A DNA stretch of 40,809 nt, taken from positions 1 through 40,809 of the forward strand of contig NZ_RZNY01000037.1 of the NCBI RefSeq assembly GCF_003994475.1. The letters are read 5' to 3'. This DNA is from Paenibacillus anaericanus (GTDB lineage: Bacteria > Bacillota > Bacilli > Paenibacillales > Paenibacillaceae). The notes beneath the pieces were generated by a model. It ran no database searches, was not told where the DNA came from, and saw only the letters and a list, made by a program, of their open reading frames with translations. The position numbers and the translations under genes were made by a program. Positions 1-11,000 of the stretch are shown one piece after another. How positions within the stretch are numbered: position 1 is the stretch's first letter; the number at the start of each line of letters is the position of its first letter.

Positions 1-2079
1 GAGAAACTTGGTTCATGGCATGGCGAGTGGATGAATGTATCGGAGAAGAGCGGGTACGGAGCGGAGCAAGTGGACAATCTGGAGCCGCTCGGCGATTCGC
101 GTCAGCTAGCTTATGTGATTTATACATCCGGATCAACTGGTCGCCCAAAAGGGGTGATGGTGGAGCATCGGTCCGTGGTGAATCGGCTGAACTGGATGCA
201 GGGGGCGTATCCGCTGACGCAGGGGGATGTGATTCTGCAGAAGACGCCGTTCACCTTCGACGTCTCGGTATGGGAGTTGTTCTGGTGGGGGCAAGTCGGA
301 GCACAGGTATGCTTTCTGACACCGGGAGGAGAGAAGGACCCGGCGGAAATCATCGGAACGATCTCGCAGCACAGCGTAACGACGCTACACTTTGTCCCGT
401 CGATGCTGAGTGCGTTTCTGGATGAATTGGAAGCTCGTCCGCAAGAAGTCTATAAACTAGGAAGTTTGCGATACGTATTCGCGAGCGGCGAGGCACTGAC
501 GACGCGTCAGGTAAATCGATTCCGAGCGCTTCTGCGAAATGACGAAGGAGCAGGCCCACGTCTCATCAACTTGTATGGCCCAACAGAGGCGACGGTGGAC
601 GTTAGTTATTATGACTGTTCAGGTCTGGAAGAGCTGGCCTCCTCAGTTCCGATCGGCAAGCCAATCGATAATACCCGGCTGTACATCGTTGACACAGGGA
701 ATCGTGTACAACCGCTAGGTGTAACCGGAGAGCTGTGTATTGCCGGTGAGGGTCTGGCAAGAGGTTACTTGAACCAGAGCGACTTGACGACGGAGAAATT
801 CATAGATTGTCCATTCGAAGAAGAGGGGCGGATGTACCGTACGGGGGACCTCGCGCGTTGGCTACCGGACGGAAATATCGAATACTTGGGGCGGATTGAC
901 CACCAGGTGAAAATTCGGGGTTATCGGATCGAGCCAGGTGAAATCGAGGAGACGATGCTGGCTTATGAAGCGGTGAAGGATGCGGTGGTTGTCGCGCGGA
1001 AGGATCACCACGGCAACGCATACTTATGCGCGTATTACGTATCTGATCCGGATCGCCTAATCGAGCCGTCCGAGCTGCGGAACGAATTGAAGAACCGCCT
1101 ACCGGTTTATATGGTGCCGGCGTTCGCGGTGCCGATGGCAAAGTTGCCGTTGACGACAAGCGGCAAGATTGATCGCAAGGCGCTGCCAGAGCCGCAGATA
1201 GAAGTAGAGGCATACGCGGCTCCGACTGGAGAAACCGAGGAGAAGTTGGCGGCGATCTGGCAGGAAGTGCTTGGGGTGCAGAAAGTCAGCGTGAATGATA
1301 ACTTTTTTGATGTTGGGGGCAACTCGCTATTACTTCTCCGCGTGCAGCATGAGTTGGAGCGGTTTGTACCCGGCAGCGTGAAGATCACGGATCTGTTCGC
1401 CCATCCAACTGTAACCAAGTTGGCTGCTTTCATCAAGGAGCAGCAAAGCGGGACGAATCGTCCATGGACTGTGCAAGCAACAACATTGCCCCCATCATTC
1501 TTCACAGTACCTGGGCAAATCTCGCTGAATTCTGTCCTTGAAGGGCAACTCGATTCGGCAAAGAGCAATCGTTTGCATACATTTGCTGCATCAATTCAGA
1601 GTGATCTTTATACGGTAATTGTGACTTCCTACTTATTCGTTCTAGGCAAACATACACAAGCGAAAGGGATATCACTCCAAGCAGTGTTGTCGGGGCAGAA
1701 TTTGGTTAGTGTAGAGCAACAGCTCCAAGGAATTACTAACTTCGTTGATCTGATTGACGGTGTCAGTAAGAGCTTGACAATGAGCGGTAAGGCCTTCATC
1801 TATACCTTGGACGAGATCCGGCAACGAGGTTTATCGAAAGAAGAGCATGAGGCGTATCCTCTTGTTCGAATGAAGAACGACTGGCAGATCGGAAGTCGGG
1901 ATTTACAACTGTTCGACATGGTTCTCTCTATCCAGTCAGAGCAGCATCGCATTGAACTCAGTCTTGATTACAACGGTAGGAGAATGAGAAGGGAGAAGAT
2001 GAAGGTAATACTTTCAGATCTCATGAAATTCCTAGTCTACCTATCCGAACAAAGTATGCAGAAGGAAGGCACAATGTGA
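1..2079 (+). CDS. NRPS, 3' part: A(Ser)-PCP-half condensation domain (5' partial)
   Basis: The frame is open from base 1, so the protein begins upstream of the window. Numbering codons from base 1, the visible part starts just before adenylation motif A3 (TSGSTGRPKG, 42-51). It continues through A5 (LYGPTEATVD), A7/A8 (YRTGDLARW, KIRGYRIEPGEIE) and A10 (TSGKIDRKALP). Placed on the GrsA PheA map, the pocket reads D87 V88 W91 H130 F160 S162 L191 V199 D200 K389, the EntF-type serine code. A peptidyl carrier domain follows, with phosphopantetheine Ser442 in DVGGNSL. The last ~205 residues resemble only the C-terminal lobe of a condensation domain (LYTVIVTSYLFVLGKHTQ, then IELSLDYNGRRM). There is no HHxxxDG, so this part is probably not catalytic. 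The module would load L-serine and pass it to the ketosynthase encoded at 5002. Serine specificity is a confident reading; the role of the half domain is unknown. Confidence 0.93.
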   Translation, partial: EKLGSWHGEWMNVSEKSGYGAEQVDNLEPLGDSRQLAYVIYTSGSTGRPKGVMVEHRSVVNRLNWMQGAYPLTQGDVILQKTPFTFDVSVWELFWWGQVGAQVCFLTPGGEKDPAEIIGTISQHSVTTLHFVPSMLSAFLDELEARPQEVYKLGSLRYVFASGEALTTRQVNRFRALLRNDEGAGPRLINLYGPTEATVDVSYYDCSGLEELASSVPIGKPIDNTRLYIVDTGNRVQPLGVTGELCIAGEGLARGYLNQSDLTTEKFIDCPFEEEGRMYRTGDLARWLPDGNIEYLGRIDHQVKIRGYRIEPGEIEETMLAYEAVKDAVVVARKDHHGNAYLCAYYVSDPDRLIEPSELRNELKNRLPVYMVPAFAVPMAKLPLTTSGKIDRKALPEPQIEVEAYAAPTGETEEKLAAIWQEVLGVQKVSVNDNFFDVGGNSLLLLRVQHELERFVPGSVKITDLFAHPTVTKLAAFIKEQQSGTNRPWTVQATTLPPSFFTVPGQISLNSVLEGQLDSAKSNRLHTFAASIQSDLYTVIVTSYLFVLGKHTQAKGISLQAVLSGQNLVSVEQQLQGITNFVDLIDGVSKSLTMSGKAFIYTLDEIRQRGLSKEEHEAYPLVRMKNDWQIGSRDLQLFDMVLSIQSEQHRIELSLDYNGRRMRREKMKVILSDLMKFLVYLSEQSMQKEGTM

Positions 2080-2101
2080 GGAAATAAAGGAGGGATGGAA
2101 A

Positions 2102-3328
2102 ATGAAGCGATTGGCCGTTTTGTTTCCAGGTCAAGGTTCACAGTACAACGGAATGATGAGAGAAAATTATGATCTATACCCGATTGTCAGGCAAACTTTC
2201 GAGGAGGCTTCAGATACTTTGGGTTACGATATGGCGACCCTTTGCTTCGATGGCGAAGAAGAGCGGCTTGCTCAGTCGGAAGTGACACAACCTGCTCTTC
2301 TGACGGTCGGGTTAGCCTCATTCCGTCTATTCGTCCAAGAGACCCAAATACAGCCGACTGCTGCAGCAGGGCACAGCTTGGGAGAATATACCGCGCTGAC
2401 TTGCGCAGGTGTACTGAGATTCGCAGACGCGCTTCAACTGGTTAGAGAAAGAGGCCGGCTCATGCTGGAAGCTTCGACTTCTGGACTGGGTAGAATGGCC
2501 GCGGTAAGCGGAATTCATGCGGATAAAATCATTCGGATTGTGGAACGGATCGAGAACGGATCGAAACGGCCGACAATTGCCTGCTTCAACTCGTCTCAGC
2601 AGATAGTACTTTCTGGAACGATAGAAGCGATGACAACAGTCGAAGAACTGCTGAGTGCTGAAGGAGTTAAGATGTCTTCGCTTAAAGTGAGCGGTGCTTT
2701 TCATAGCCCGCACATGGCAACGGCGGCGGATAAATTTGAAGATTTGCTTAGTCGTTGCCTATTTGGCAAATTCGACTTTCCTGTCATTTCGAATATTGAG
2801 GCAAAGCCGTACGGTATGGAAACGGAGGATATCATTCAAAACTTGAAACGTCAGATGACTGAGCCCGTTCATTGGCGACAAACAATGGCCTGCTTGTTGA
2901 ATCGTAGCATCGATGCAGCTGTGGAGCTTGCTCCTCGAAAAACGCTGACCAGGCTGTTCAAGGCAGACTATCCTTCTTTTCCTGCATATTCTCTGGAAGA
3001 TCAGGCTGACCGTGAAATTGTCTTCTCCTCGTCCTTCAAGGCAGAATACGGGTATTCACACCGGGATATGTTGGCGCAATACCTAGCGACAGCGGTGTCC
3101 ATCAGAAATCGCTGCATGGATGATCAAGCTTACAAGGAGTATGTGGTTGCCCCGTACCGACAAATCGAAAACCTACTACTGAGTCTTGAACGGGACAATG
3201 CGGAGCCTTCCATAGATCAGCTTCATAAAGCCTTAACCGTGCTGAAGAATATCGTCCTAGCAAAAGGGGCAGCGGAAGAAGAATACCCATATCCACGAAT
3301 TGAGATGGAAAGGATGTTATCACGATGA
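2102..3328 (+). CDS. Discrete (trans-acting) malonyl-CoA acyltransferase with C-terminal extension
   Basis: This 408-residue FabD-like acyltransferase should transfer malonyl from CoA to the ACP of the AT-less PKS module encoded downstream. It opens with the typical FPGQGSQ (8-14). It has the nucleophile Ser92 in GHSLGEYTAL, the carboxylate-binding Arg117 (RERGRLM) and catalytic His201 in SGAFHSPHM. The AFHS box is the malonyl-type signature. A standard AT ends near residue 300; here about 100 extra residues follow, rich in Arg, Tyr and Glu, with no recognised fold. The start follows AAGGAGG with normal spacing. Its TGA overlaps the next ATG (ATGA), implying translational coupling. The KS protein at 5002 has no integral AT, which fits a trans-AT arrangement. 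Confidence 0.93.
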   Translation: MKRLAVLFPGQGSQYNGMMRENYDLYPIVRQTFEEASDTLGYDMATLCFDGEEERLAQSEVTQPALLTVGLASFRLFVQETQIQPTAAAGHSLGEYTALTCAGVLRFADALQLVRERGRLMLEASTSGLGRMAAVSGIHADKIIRIVERIENGSKRPTIACFNSSQQIVLSGTIEAMTTVEELLSAEGVKMSSLKVSGAFHSPHMATAADKFEDLLSRCLFGKFDFPVISNIEAKPYGMETEDIIQNLKRQMTEPVHWRQTMACLLNRSIDAAVELAPRKTLTRLFKADYPSFPAYSLEDQADREIVFSSSFKAEYGYSHRDMLAQYLATAVSIRNRCMDDQAYKEYVVAPYRQIENLLLSLERDNAEPSIDQLHKALTVLKNIVLAKGAAEEEYPYPRIEMERMLSR

Positions 3329-5001
3329 TGAGGAAATTCGGATTCATGATTTTAAAAGTGGCTATTTTGCTAGGACTGTATTTAATCGTATTTGAGGTAC
3401 AGGAGTTAATCATGGCGCAAAATGAATCCTACAAAAAACTGCTAGAAAGCAACGTGCCCGTATGGCTTATGATCAATTTCTGTTCAATCTATCTATTGCT
3501 CCTGATTGTCTATGGCATTCGAAATCGGATGGGGAAAAAGAAGAAAACTACACTCTTTGAAGCGGCTGGTTTCCGGCAGTTGAGGGGAAAGGATTTGCTG
3601 TTGTCGTTAACGATTGCGGTTGGCTGCACGTTCGTATTTTTTGGACTGATGAAGTTCCCTTTCCTTCCACAACAAGCTCTGGATCAAATGAAAGCATACG
3701 TGGATATTTTTGGGCAAGCGGAACGGTTTATTTTTGTATTGATCGGGGTTGGGCTGGTTGGAGCATTCATGGAGGAGATTTTCTTCAGGGGACTCGTATT
3801 TAACCAACTGCGAGGTGCGCTACCATTCGGCGCCGCATACTTGCTTCAAGCCGGTATTTATGCCATTTTCCAACCGAATTTAACGATATCCGTTATCGCC
3901 TTCTTTCTAGCACTTATTTATGGATTTATTTATACCAAAACAGGTTCGGTCTGGTCGACCATTACCATTGCAGTCGTTATGAATGTACTAATCGTTAGCA
4001 CGAAGGAAGTCGGTTTGATTGACCGCATTGCACAAGGTAGCTTGCTTGCTTATGTGATTTTGCTTACTGGATTCGGGTGCATAATTCTAGGATTGCTGCA
4101 AGTTGCTAAGCGTACACCTCAGACGGAGACAGCAAGTTCGGAACTCGTAGCAAAGCTGAAGCCCTATCTGGTTATGGGTGGGCGGTTAGGTTTGTATATC
4201 GCAATCTACTTTGCGGTTTTACAACCCCTCGTACATCTATGGTACAACGTGCTGACAGAGATCGATGCGATCCGCCCATGGTTAACGGCCGCTCGAAACA
4301 GCAGTTGGGGTCTCGTACTGAACGATATCGTTGCGATTCCAATCTATTATTTCATTCTACGAAGATATCAGAAGAGAGATCTGATCCGCGAATGTAAATT
4401 TGACAAAATCTCATTCAATAGCGTCTGGAAGATCGCTTTGCTCTCAATTTGCATGGGGTTATGGGTGACTAGCATGGTGAAGATTCCGGCTGTGGCGGAT
4501 ACGTTCCCTCAATTTGAACAATTATTCAGTTCATTGGTTGGCGGAGCTCCTTTTACTTTTATTGTGTTCTTGATCGTTCATTCGATTTATAAGGAGGTTC
4601 TATTCAGAGGGCTGGTCTTCAATGAGCTGAATGCTGTGTTGCCACTTGGCATCGTTCTGGTTGGTAATGCCTTTATTTACGGCATTCTCTTCTTCAAGCT
4701 TGATCCGGCGCTAACGCTCTATGGAGGTATGGGTACAATCATCTTCGCCTTGCTATATTTTTGGTATCGATCACTCTGGGCACCAATTATTGCGGAAATC
4801 GGGTTATTCGCTACGTATTATATTGCTCGAAACTTGTACAGCCATTTTGATGTTGCGTTTAATGGTTATTTCGTTGTACTCATCGTCGTATGCTCACTGG
4901 TTGTACCTCCGCTAATGTACCGCTTGTGGAAACAAAGACCGTATGGCGAGTCGAGTATTATACGTACAGGTAAAATCCAACTAGAGGCAGGAGGGAAATA
5001 G
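3325..5001 (+). CDS. Tandem CPBP (CAAX protease/bacteriocin-processing, Abi) family membrane protein
   Basis: This 558-residue polytopic membrane protein has two CPBP-like repeats. Repeat 1 carries motif 1 as E150-E151-xxx-R155 (EEIFFRGLVFNQL). Repeat 2 has the same block as K423-E424-xxx-R428 (KEVLFRGLVFNEL), losing the first Glu. The motif 2 and motif 3 positions that are normally His appear replaced in both copies: Q183 and about V217 in the first, about F456 and E491 in the second. This suggests that at least the second copy, and perhaps both, are not proteases. CPBP proteins act in prenyl-protein processing, bacteriocin maturation and self-immunity. Placement inside the operon (overlapping the AT stop by 4 bp, and 0 bp before the PKS gene) favours a role in self-protection, product maturation or export. 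That role is inferred. Confidence 0.85.
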   Translation: MMRKFGFMILKVAILLGLYLIVFEVQELIMAQNESYKKLLESNVPVWLMINFCSIYLLLLIVYGIRNRMGKKKKTTLFEAAGFRQLRGKDLLLSLTIAVGCTFVFFGLMKFPFLPQQALDQMKAYVDIFGQAERFIFVLIGVGLVGAFMEEIFFRGLVFNQLRGALPFGAAYLLQAGIYAIFQPNLTISVIAFFLALIYGFIYTKTGSVWSTITIAVVMNVLIVSTKEVGLIDRIAQGSLLAYVILLTGFGCIILGLLQVAKRTPQTETASSELVAKLKPYLVMGGRLGLYIAIYFAVLQPLVHLWYNVLTEIDAIRPWLTAARNSSWGLVLNDIVAIPIYYFILRRYQKRDLIRECKFDKISFNSVWKIALLSICMGLWVTSMVKIPAVADTFPQFEQLFSSLVGGAPFTFIVFLIVHSIYKEVLFRGLVFNELNAVLPLGIVLVGNAFIYGILFFKLDPALTLYGGMGTIIFALLYFWYRSLWAPIIAEIGLFATYYIARNLYSHFDVAFNGYFVVLIVVCSLVVPPLMYRLWKQRPYGESSIIRTGKIQLEAGGK

Positions 5002-8000
5002 ATGATCGATTTAGGCGGTTTCTCGTTTGACACGGAAGAAGATGTTACTGAAAAGATGGAGGTCAAAGAAAGCTCTCTTCAGGATATCGCCGTGATCGGG
5101 ATGTCCGTATGTCTTCCAGGGGCCGATAATATCGATCAATTCTGGCGCGATCTGGCCGAAGGCAAGGATTTCGTCATCCCTTTTCCCAATGAGAGAAAAT
5201 TGGATATGAATGAGTATGCGAAGCAGGTCGGGCTCGATCCTGATCATACGGTCTTCTTCAAAGGTGCATACCTGCAGGAAATAGATAAGTTCGATTATAA
5301 ATTTTTCTGCTTGTCTCCCCGAGAGGCAAGCTTAATGAACCCGAACCAGCGCATCTTCCTGGAGACGGCATGGAAAACCATTGAAGATGCCGGATATGGG
5401 GGAGGTCAGCTGAAAGGGACCAAGACTGGCGTATACCTAGGATACTGTGCAGATGCGTTCCACGATTATAAAAGATTGATAGAAAGCGCCGATCCTTCAG
5501 GTATTTCGATAGCTGTGCCTGGAAACCTGTCTTCTATCATCGCGAGCCGTATCTCTTATTTACTGGATTTGAAAGGACCTGCCATCACAGTGGATACGGC
5601 TTGCTCTTCGTCGCTCGTTGCGATACATCTCGCTTGCCAGGCATTACGGAGTGGGGACTGTGATACGGCATTGGCTGGAAGTGTTAAGACGCTTATCTTC
5701 CCTGCGGATACGGGAATGCGGATAGGTATCGAGTCGTCTGACGGCAGAGCAAAACCGTTCGATCATGGGTCGGACGGGACGGGGATGGGCGAAGGAACTG
5801 CCGCGGTCCTTCTTAAGCCGCTTGCCCGTGCAATAGCGGATGGAGATTCTATCTACGCGGTGATTAAAGGCTCGGCTGTCAATCAGGATGGAAGTTCTAT
5901 CGGTATTTCCGCACCGAATGTGACGGCTCAGGAAGAAGTGATAGTCGAGGCGTGGATGAATGCGGGGATCGACCCGGAGACCATCTCCTATATCGAGGCA
6001 CACGGGACAGGGACAAAACTCGGAGATCCAATCGAAATTGAAGGAATCAATCGGGCTTTCAGAAGATATACATCACGCCGTCAGTTCTGCGCGATAGGGG
6101 CGGTCAAATCGAATCTTGGTCATCTCGACAATGCTGCAGGTATCGTCGGTTTCGTGAAAGCTTGTCTGTCGCTGAATAATAAACAGCTTCCGCCAAGCCT
6201 ACACTTTAATCGGCCAAACGTATCCATCGACTTCATCGAATCCGCAGTTTATGTCAATCGCAAGCTAGCGGATTGGGAGGACGAGGGACATCCGAGACGA
6301 TGCGGGGTCAGTTCATTTGGCCTAAGTGGAACGAACTGTCATGTTGTCTTGGAGGAAGCCCAAGATGGACATTATACGGACGCTCTGGGTCATATTCCTT
6401 ATTCGCAGGAAGAGCATCTTTTTACGCTTTCGGCGCAAAGCTTATCCTCGTTGTCTCGATTGGTAGTCTCATATGTTGAGATGCTGGCTCGGGTGGACGA
6501 AACCTGGAGCATTAGGGATATTTGCTATACGTCTAACGTAGGCAGAGGCCATTACAGCTATCGGTTGGCATTCGTCGTTAACAGTGTAGGTGTACTCAGG
6601 GATAAACTTAGAGAACTCCAAGGAGATTCCTTGAAATTGATTACAGCAAGCCCCTCAGCATCCACATTATCGAGCAACGAGAATTTGAAAGAACGCTCGC
6701 TTCATGAATGGTGCGAGCTATACATCGGGGGAGCGGATATTCCGTGGCGTATGCTTTATCGGAACGGTAAGTACCGTAGAGTTCATTTGCCGTCGTATCA
6801 GTTCGATAAATATCGTTCATGGGTGGAGAACACCTATACGCTGCAAGCTATAGCACCGGTACGAGAGAAGGTACAGGATCTTCGAAGGGCGAAGCTGACG
6901 GGGCGATCTGACGGACAATATTCCCAATTAGAACAGCTGGTCGGGAACGTGTGGGTGAATGTTCTCGGATTTACGGAACTAAACATAAACGACCATTTCT
7001 ATAGTTTGGGCGGGGATTCGATTCTAGCTTATCAAATTGCTGTTAAGTTGACTGAGCAAATTGGAAAGCCAATAGAGGTCGTTGACGTGCTAAGATGCGA
7101 GACCGTGTTACAGTTAGCTGCTCAACTGGAGCAGCAAGGAGGAAGCTCTGATTTGCAACTTGCAGAGCTCGAAGAAGAAGAGTTATCTAACGAATCGATT
7201 GGTATTAGTAAAAAGAAATATGAGCTCACCTCGTCTCAGCTTCGGATCTTTGTCCAAGAGCAAGTAGGTGGAATCGGTACGAGTTATAATATGCCGCTTG
7301 CCTTTCGAGTCAGAGGCGAGTTAAACCACATTGAGCTGAGACGAGCGCTGAGTAAGCTTATTGATCGGCATGAAGCACTTCGCACAATCTTTAACATGGA
7401 TAAAGGAGTCCCGGAGCAAATCATTCAGGAAACCGCGGAGCTGGAGTTAGAGCGATTTGAAGGGGATGCCGGAGCGATTGGCGACATCATAACCCGGTTT
7501 GTCCGGCCTTTCGATCTTAAGAGCGCTCCACTGTTCAGAGCAGGGTTGATCTATTGCGGTGCGGAAGAGCATGTGTTGCTGATTGATTCACATCATCTTG
7601 TATCGGACGGTTTCTCTACAGCGATCCTGGTCAAAGAGTTCTTCGAGCTTTACCAGGGCAAGAACCTAGCAACTCCGGTCTATCAATACAGGAATTACGT
7701 AGAATGGCACACTCAGTTCGCTGGCTCCGAAGCGATGGTCAAGCAGGAGAAGTTCTGGCAGAACGAACTAGTCAACTTGGGCAGCCCGCTTCGTTTGCCA
7801 CTCGATCGTCCACGACCGTCGATCAAGACCTTCGACGGAGGCCAAGTCGGCTTTCGCATTGACGAATTAACGAGTGAGCGATTAAGAACAGCAGCAGCAT
7901 CGAACCATACGACTCCGAATGTACTGCTTCTTGCATTGTATGGTCTAGCGATTCTTAAATATACGGACCAGCAGGAAGTCACCATCGGGTCGATAGTTTC

Positions 8001-11000
8001 CGGCCGGCAAAGACCTGGGCAGGAAAACTGCGTCGGTATGTTCATCAACTTTATCCCATTGATTCTCAGGGCAGAGCCCGATTGGTCGATTCAGCAATAT
8101 ATCGAGGCAGTGAAGTGCGTTACTTCAGTCTATTACGAACATCAAGATGTTCCATTCGAACGAATGGTGGATTTCCTCCAGCAGTCTGTTGATCGCTCCC
8201 GCAATCCGATCTATGACACGATGCTGGTATTTCATAATGAGTACAGAATGACAGGCTCTGACAGGATGAGTGTCGAAGGGCTGATCTTTGAGCCTATTGA
8301 GATTGAGGTAAACACGGCAACTCTTGATGTCAAGCTGGATGTGTTTCTCACACGAGAAGGGCATCTGGACTGCAAGCTGAATTTTAACGTGGAACTGTTC
8401 GAAGAGCGGACAATGCTGCGGTTTATCGCAGACTTCCAGAGGTTGATCGCCGATGTTCTAAACGAACCGCATCAACTTGTTGAGGATTTAAGGTTGTTTA
8501 ACGAACAGGAAGCCTATGAGATGGCCGAGAGAAGGAAGCTGAACGATGGCCCAGTGGCCTTAGTCATGGACAAGCGAGTCGTCGTTAACGCCACTTTTAC
8601 TTCAGAGCCGATTGAAGGGCATCTACGCTGGTGGACGCGTGAATTTAAGCTACCGGTTGAGGTACAATTCGGCGGTTACAATCAAGTATTTCAACAATTA
8701 CTCAGTCCATCGGACCAGATAGAAGGCGGAAACGGTTGCCGAGTGATGCTTATCCGCTTCGAAGATTTAATCAGACAGTTCGAAAAGGAAAGTACGGTAG
8801 TGTTCGAAGAGCTTGAACGTCAATTTGAGGATCTGCTGCGGATTATTCAGGTGGCCGATAAGCCTGTCCCTTACCTGTTCGGCATATTTCCGACAGCGAC
8901 CCATCTGGGATATGAGGATTCGTTGATCGGTTATATCGATCAATTATATGAGCGATGGAAGCAGGTGCTCGAGAGCATCGACCAAGTATATACCGTCGAT
9001 TTTCGCGAAGCTGTGAGGAACTATTCAGTTCGCGAAGTGTTCGATCCGATAGCGGATCGGGCCGGTCATATGCCATTCAGCGAGGAATTTTACGCGGTCA
9101 TGGGCACGTTGCTTGCACGCAAGGTCATATCGATGTATTCAGCGCCGTTCAAAGTGATTGCGCTGGATTGCGACAACACGTTGTGGCAAGGCGTTTGCGG
9201 CGAGGATGGGCCACTTGGCGTCAAGATCGAAGCTCCGCATTTGCTGCTGCAAAGCTGGATGCTGGAGAGGGCACAGGATGGGCAACTGTTAACATTGTGC
9301 AGTAAAAATAATGAGGACGATGTATGGGCCGTATTCGATCAAAATCCGCAAATGCTGTTGAAGAAAGAGCATTTTGCTCATTGGGCAATCAACTGGTTTC
9401 CCAAATCGGATAATTTGAAACAGATGTTGAAGGATTTGAATATTGGGATCGATAGCGTTGTTTTTATCGATGACAATCCTCTTGAATGCTCGGAGGTTAT
9501 GCAGAACGCGCCGGATGTACTGACGATTCGACTACCGATTAATAACCGATACATGTCTGAATTTCTCTCGCACATATGGGCATGGGACCGCATGAAAGTT
9601 ACCGATGAGGATCGGATGAGAACTCAATTATACGCAGAGGAGCGCGATCGTAGAGTCGAAAGGGAATCATCGTCAGTATCATTGGATGATTTCCTGCATG
9701 GTTTAGAGCTAAGGATGAGTATGCGTACAGTCGATGCTACAGAGATTGAGCGAGCATCCCAATTGATGCAGCGAACGAATCAATTCAACTTGAACGGAAT
9801 CCGCATGACGGCAGAAGAGCTGAATGATTCACGGCGGAAAGATAATACGTGGTGTTGGGTAGTGGAAGCATCCGACCGATTCGGCGATTACGGAATTGTA
9901 GGTGTTGTGATTGCTGCGTCCGAACAGTTACGGCTTCGGGTAGACAGATTCCTGTTAAGCTGCCGGGTACTGGGTCGGGGCATAGAGGATGCGGTGATGT
10001 CACAGCTGAAGCAGGTTGCCGCCTCGGAAGGGCTACGCGGGGTGCAACTGGATTATCGTCAGACGAATAAAAATAATCCGTTCTTTGCTTTCTTGGAGCG
10101 GATCGGCTGGAAGACGGAACGCACAGTTGGAGACAACAACGAAGAGACCGTCATGATTCCATTAGAGCGGATCGCCGACTGCCCGAGTTATGTCGAAGTG
10201 TATTTCGAGCTACCTTATGAGAAGCAGCGGAGTAGTGATTCTTCTCAACCATTCTCGGGTGTGGATCGAGCTGGAAAGCAGACTAAGGTGGTTCTACTGA
10301 CGGTGTCAGATTCAGCCCAGACGATAGCGAAAGAGGACTTGCTAGGGAACACAGAATGCTGGGACCCGGAGATCCATTGGATACCAGCTAATGAGGTGCG
10401 AGAACATGATCGTCACCTTGCTTACTTAACGGCAATTTCCTTCAGCCATGTCGATCGCCTGCTGGAGCTCACGGTATACGATACTTCAGCTTCGCAAGCG
10501 CTGAGCAGCCGGCAGCCATTCGAAGCTCCTGCAACCAAGACGGAACAACGCTTGTCGGAGCTATGGACGGAGTTGTTGGGGAGTGAATCTCCTAGTGTGA
10601 ACGATCACTTCTTCGAAATCGGAGGAAATTCGCTTAAAGCTGCTTCGCTCGTATCGAAGATTCATCAAGCGTTTGGCGTAGAGTTGTCGATCAGCGATTT
10701 GTTCGCGCAATCGTCCTTGTCAGCTATGGCGAAGCATATTGATGCGTCCGATACATCCGGATTCGAAGCGATTTCATTGAGTGAGGCTCGCAAATATTAT
10801 CCCGTCTTATCGGCGCAGAAGCGATTATTCTTGCTCCATGAGCTTCGAGGTGAACTGGATGAGTACAACATGCCGGGTGTCATGTTGGTTGAAGGCCATG
10901 CCGATATCGAGCAAGTGGAAGCAGCACTACAAGTCATTGTCAACCGACATGAGTCTTTAAGGACTTCATTCGCTTGGGTGGATGGGGAAATTGTTCAGAA

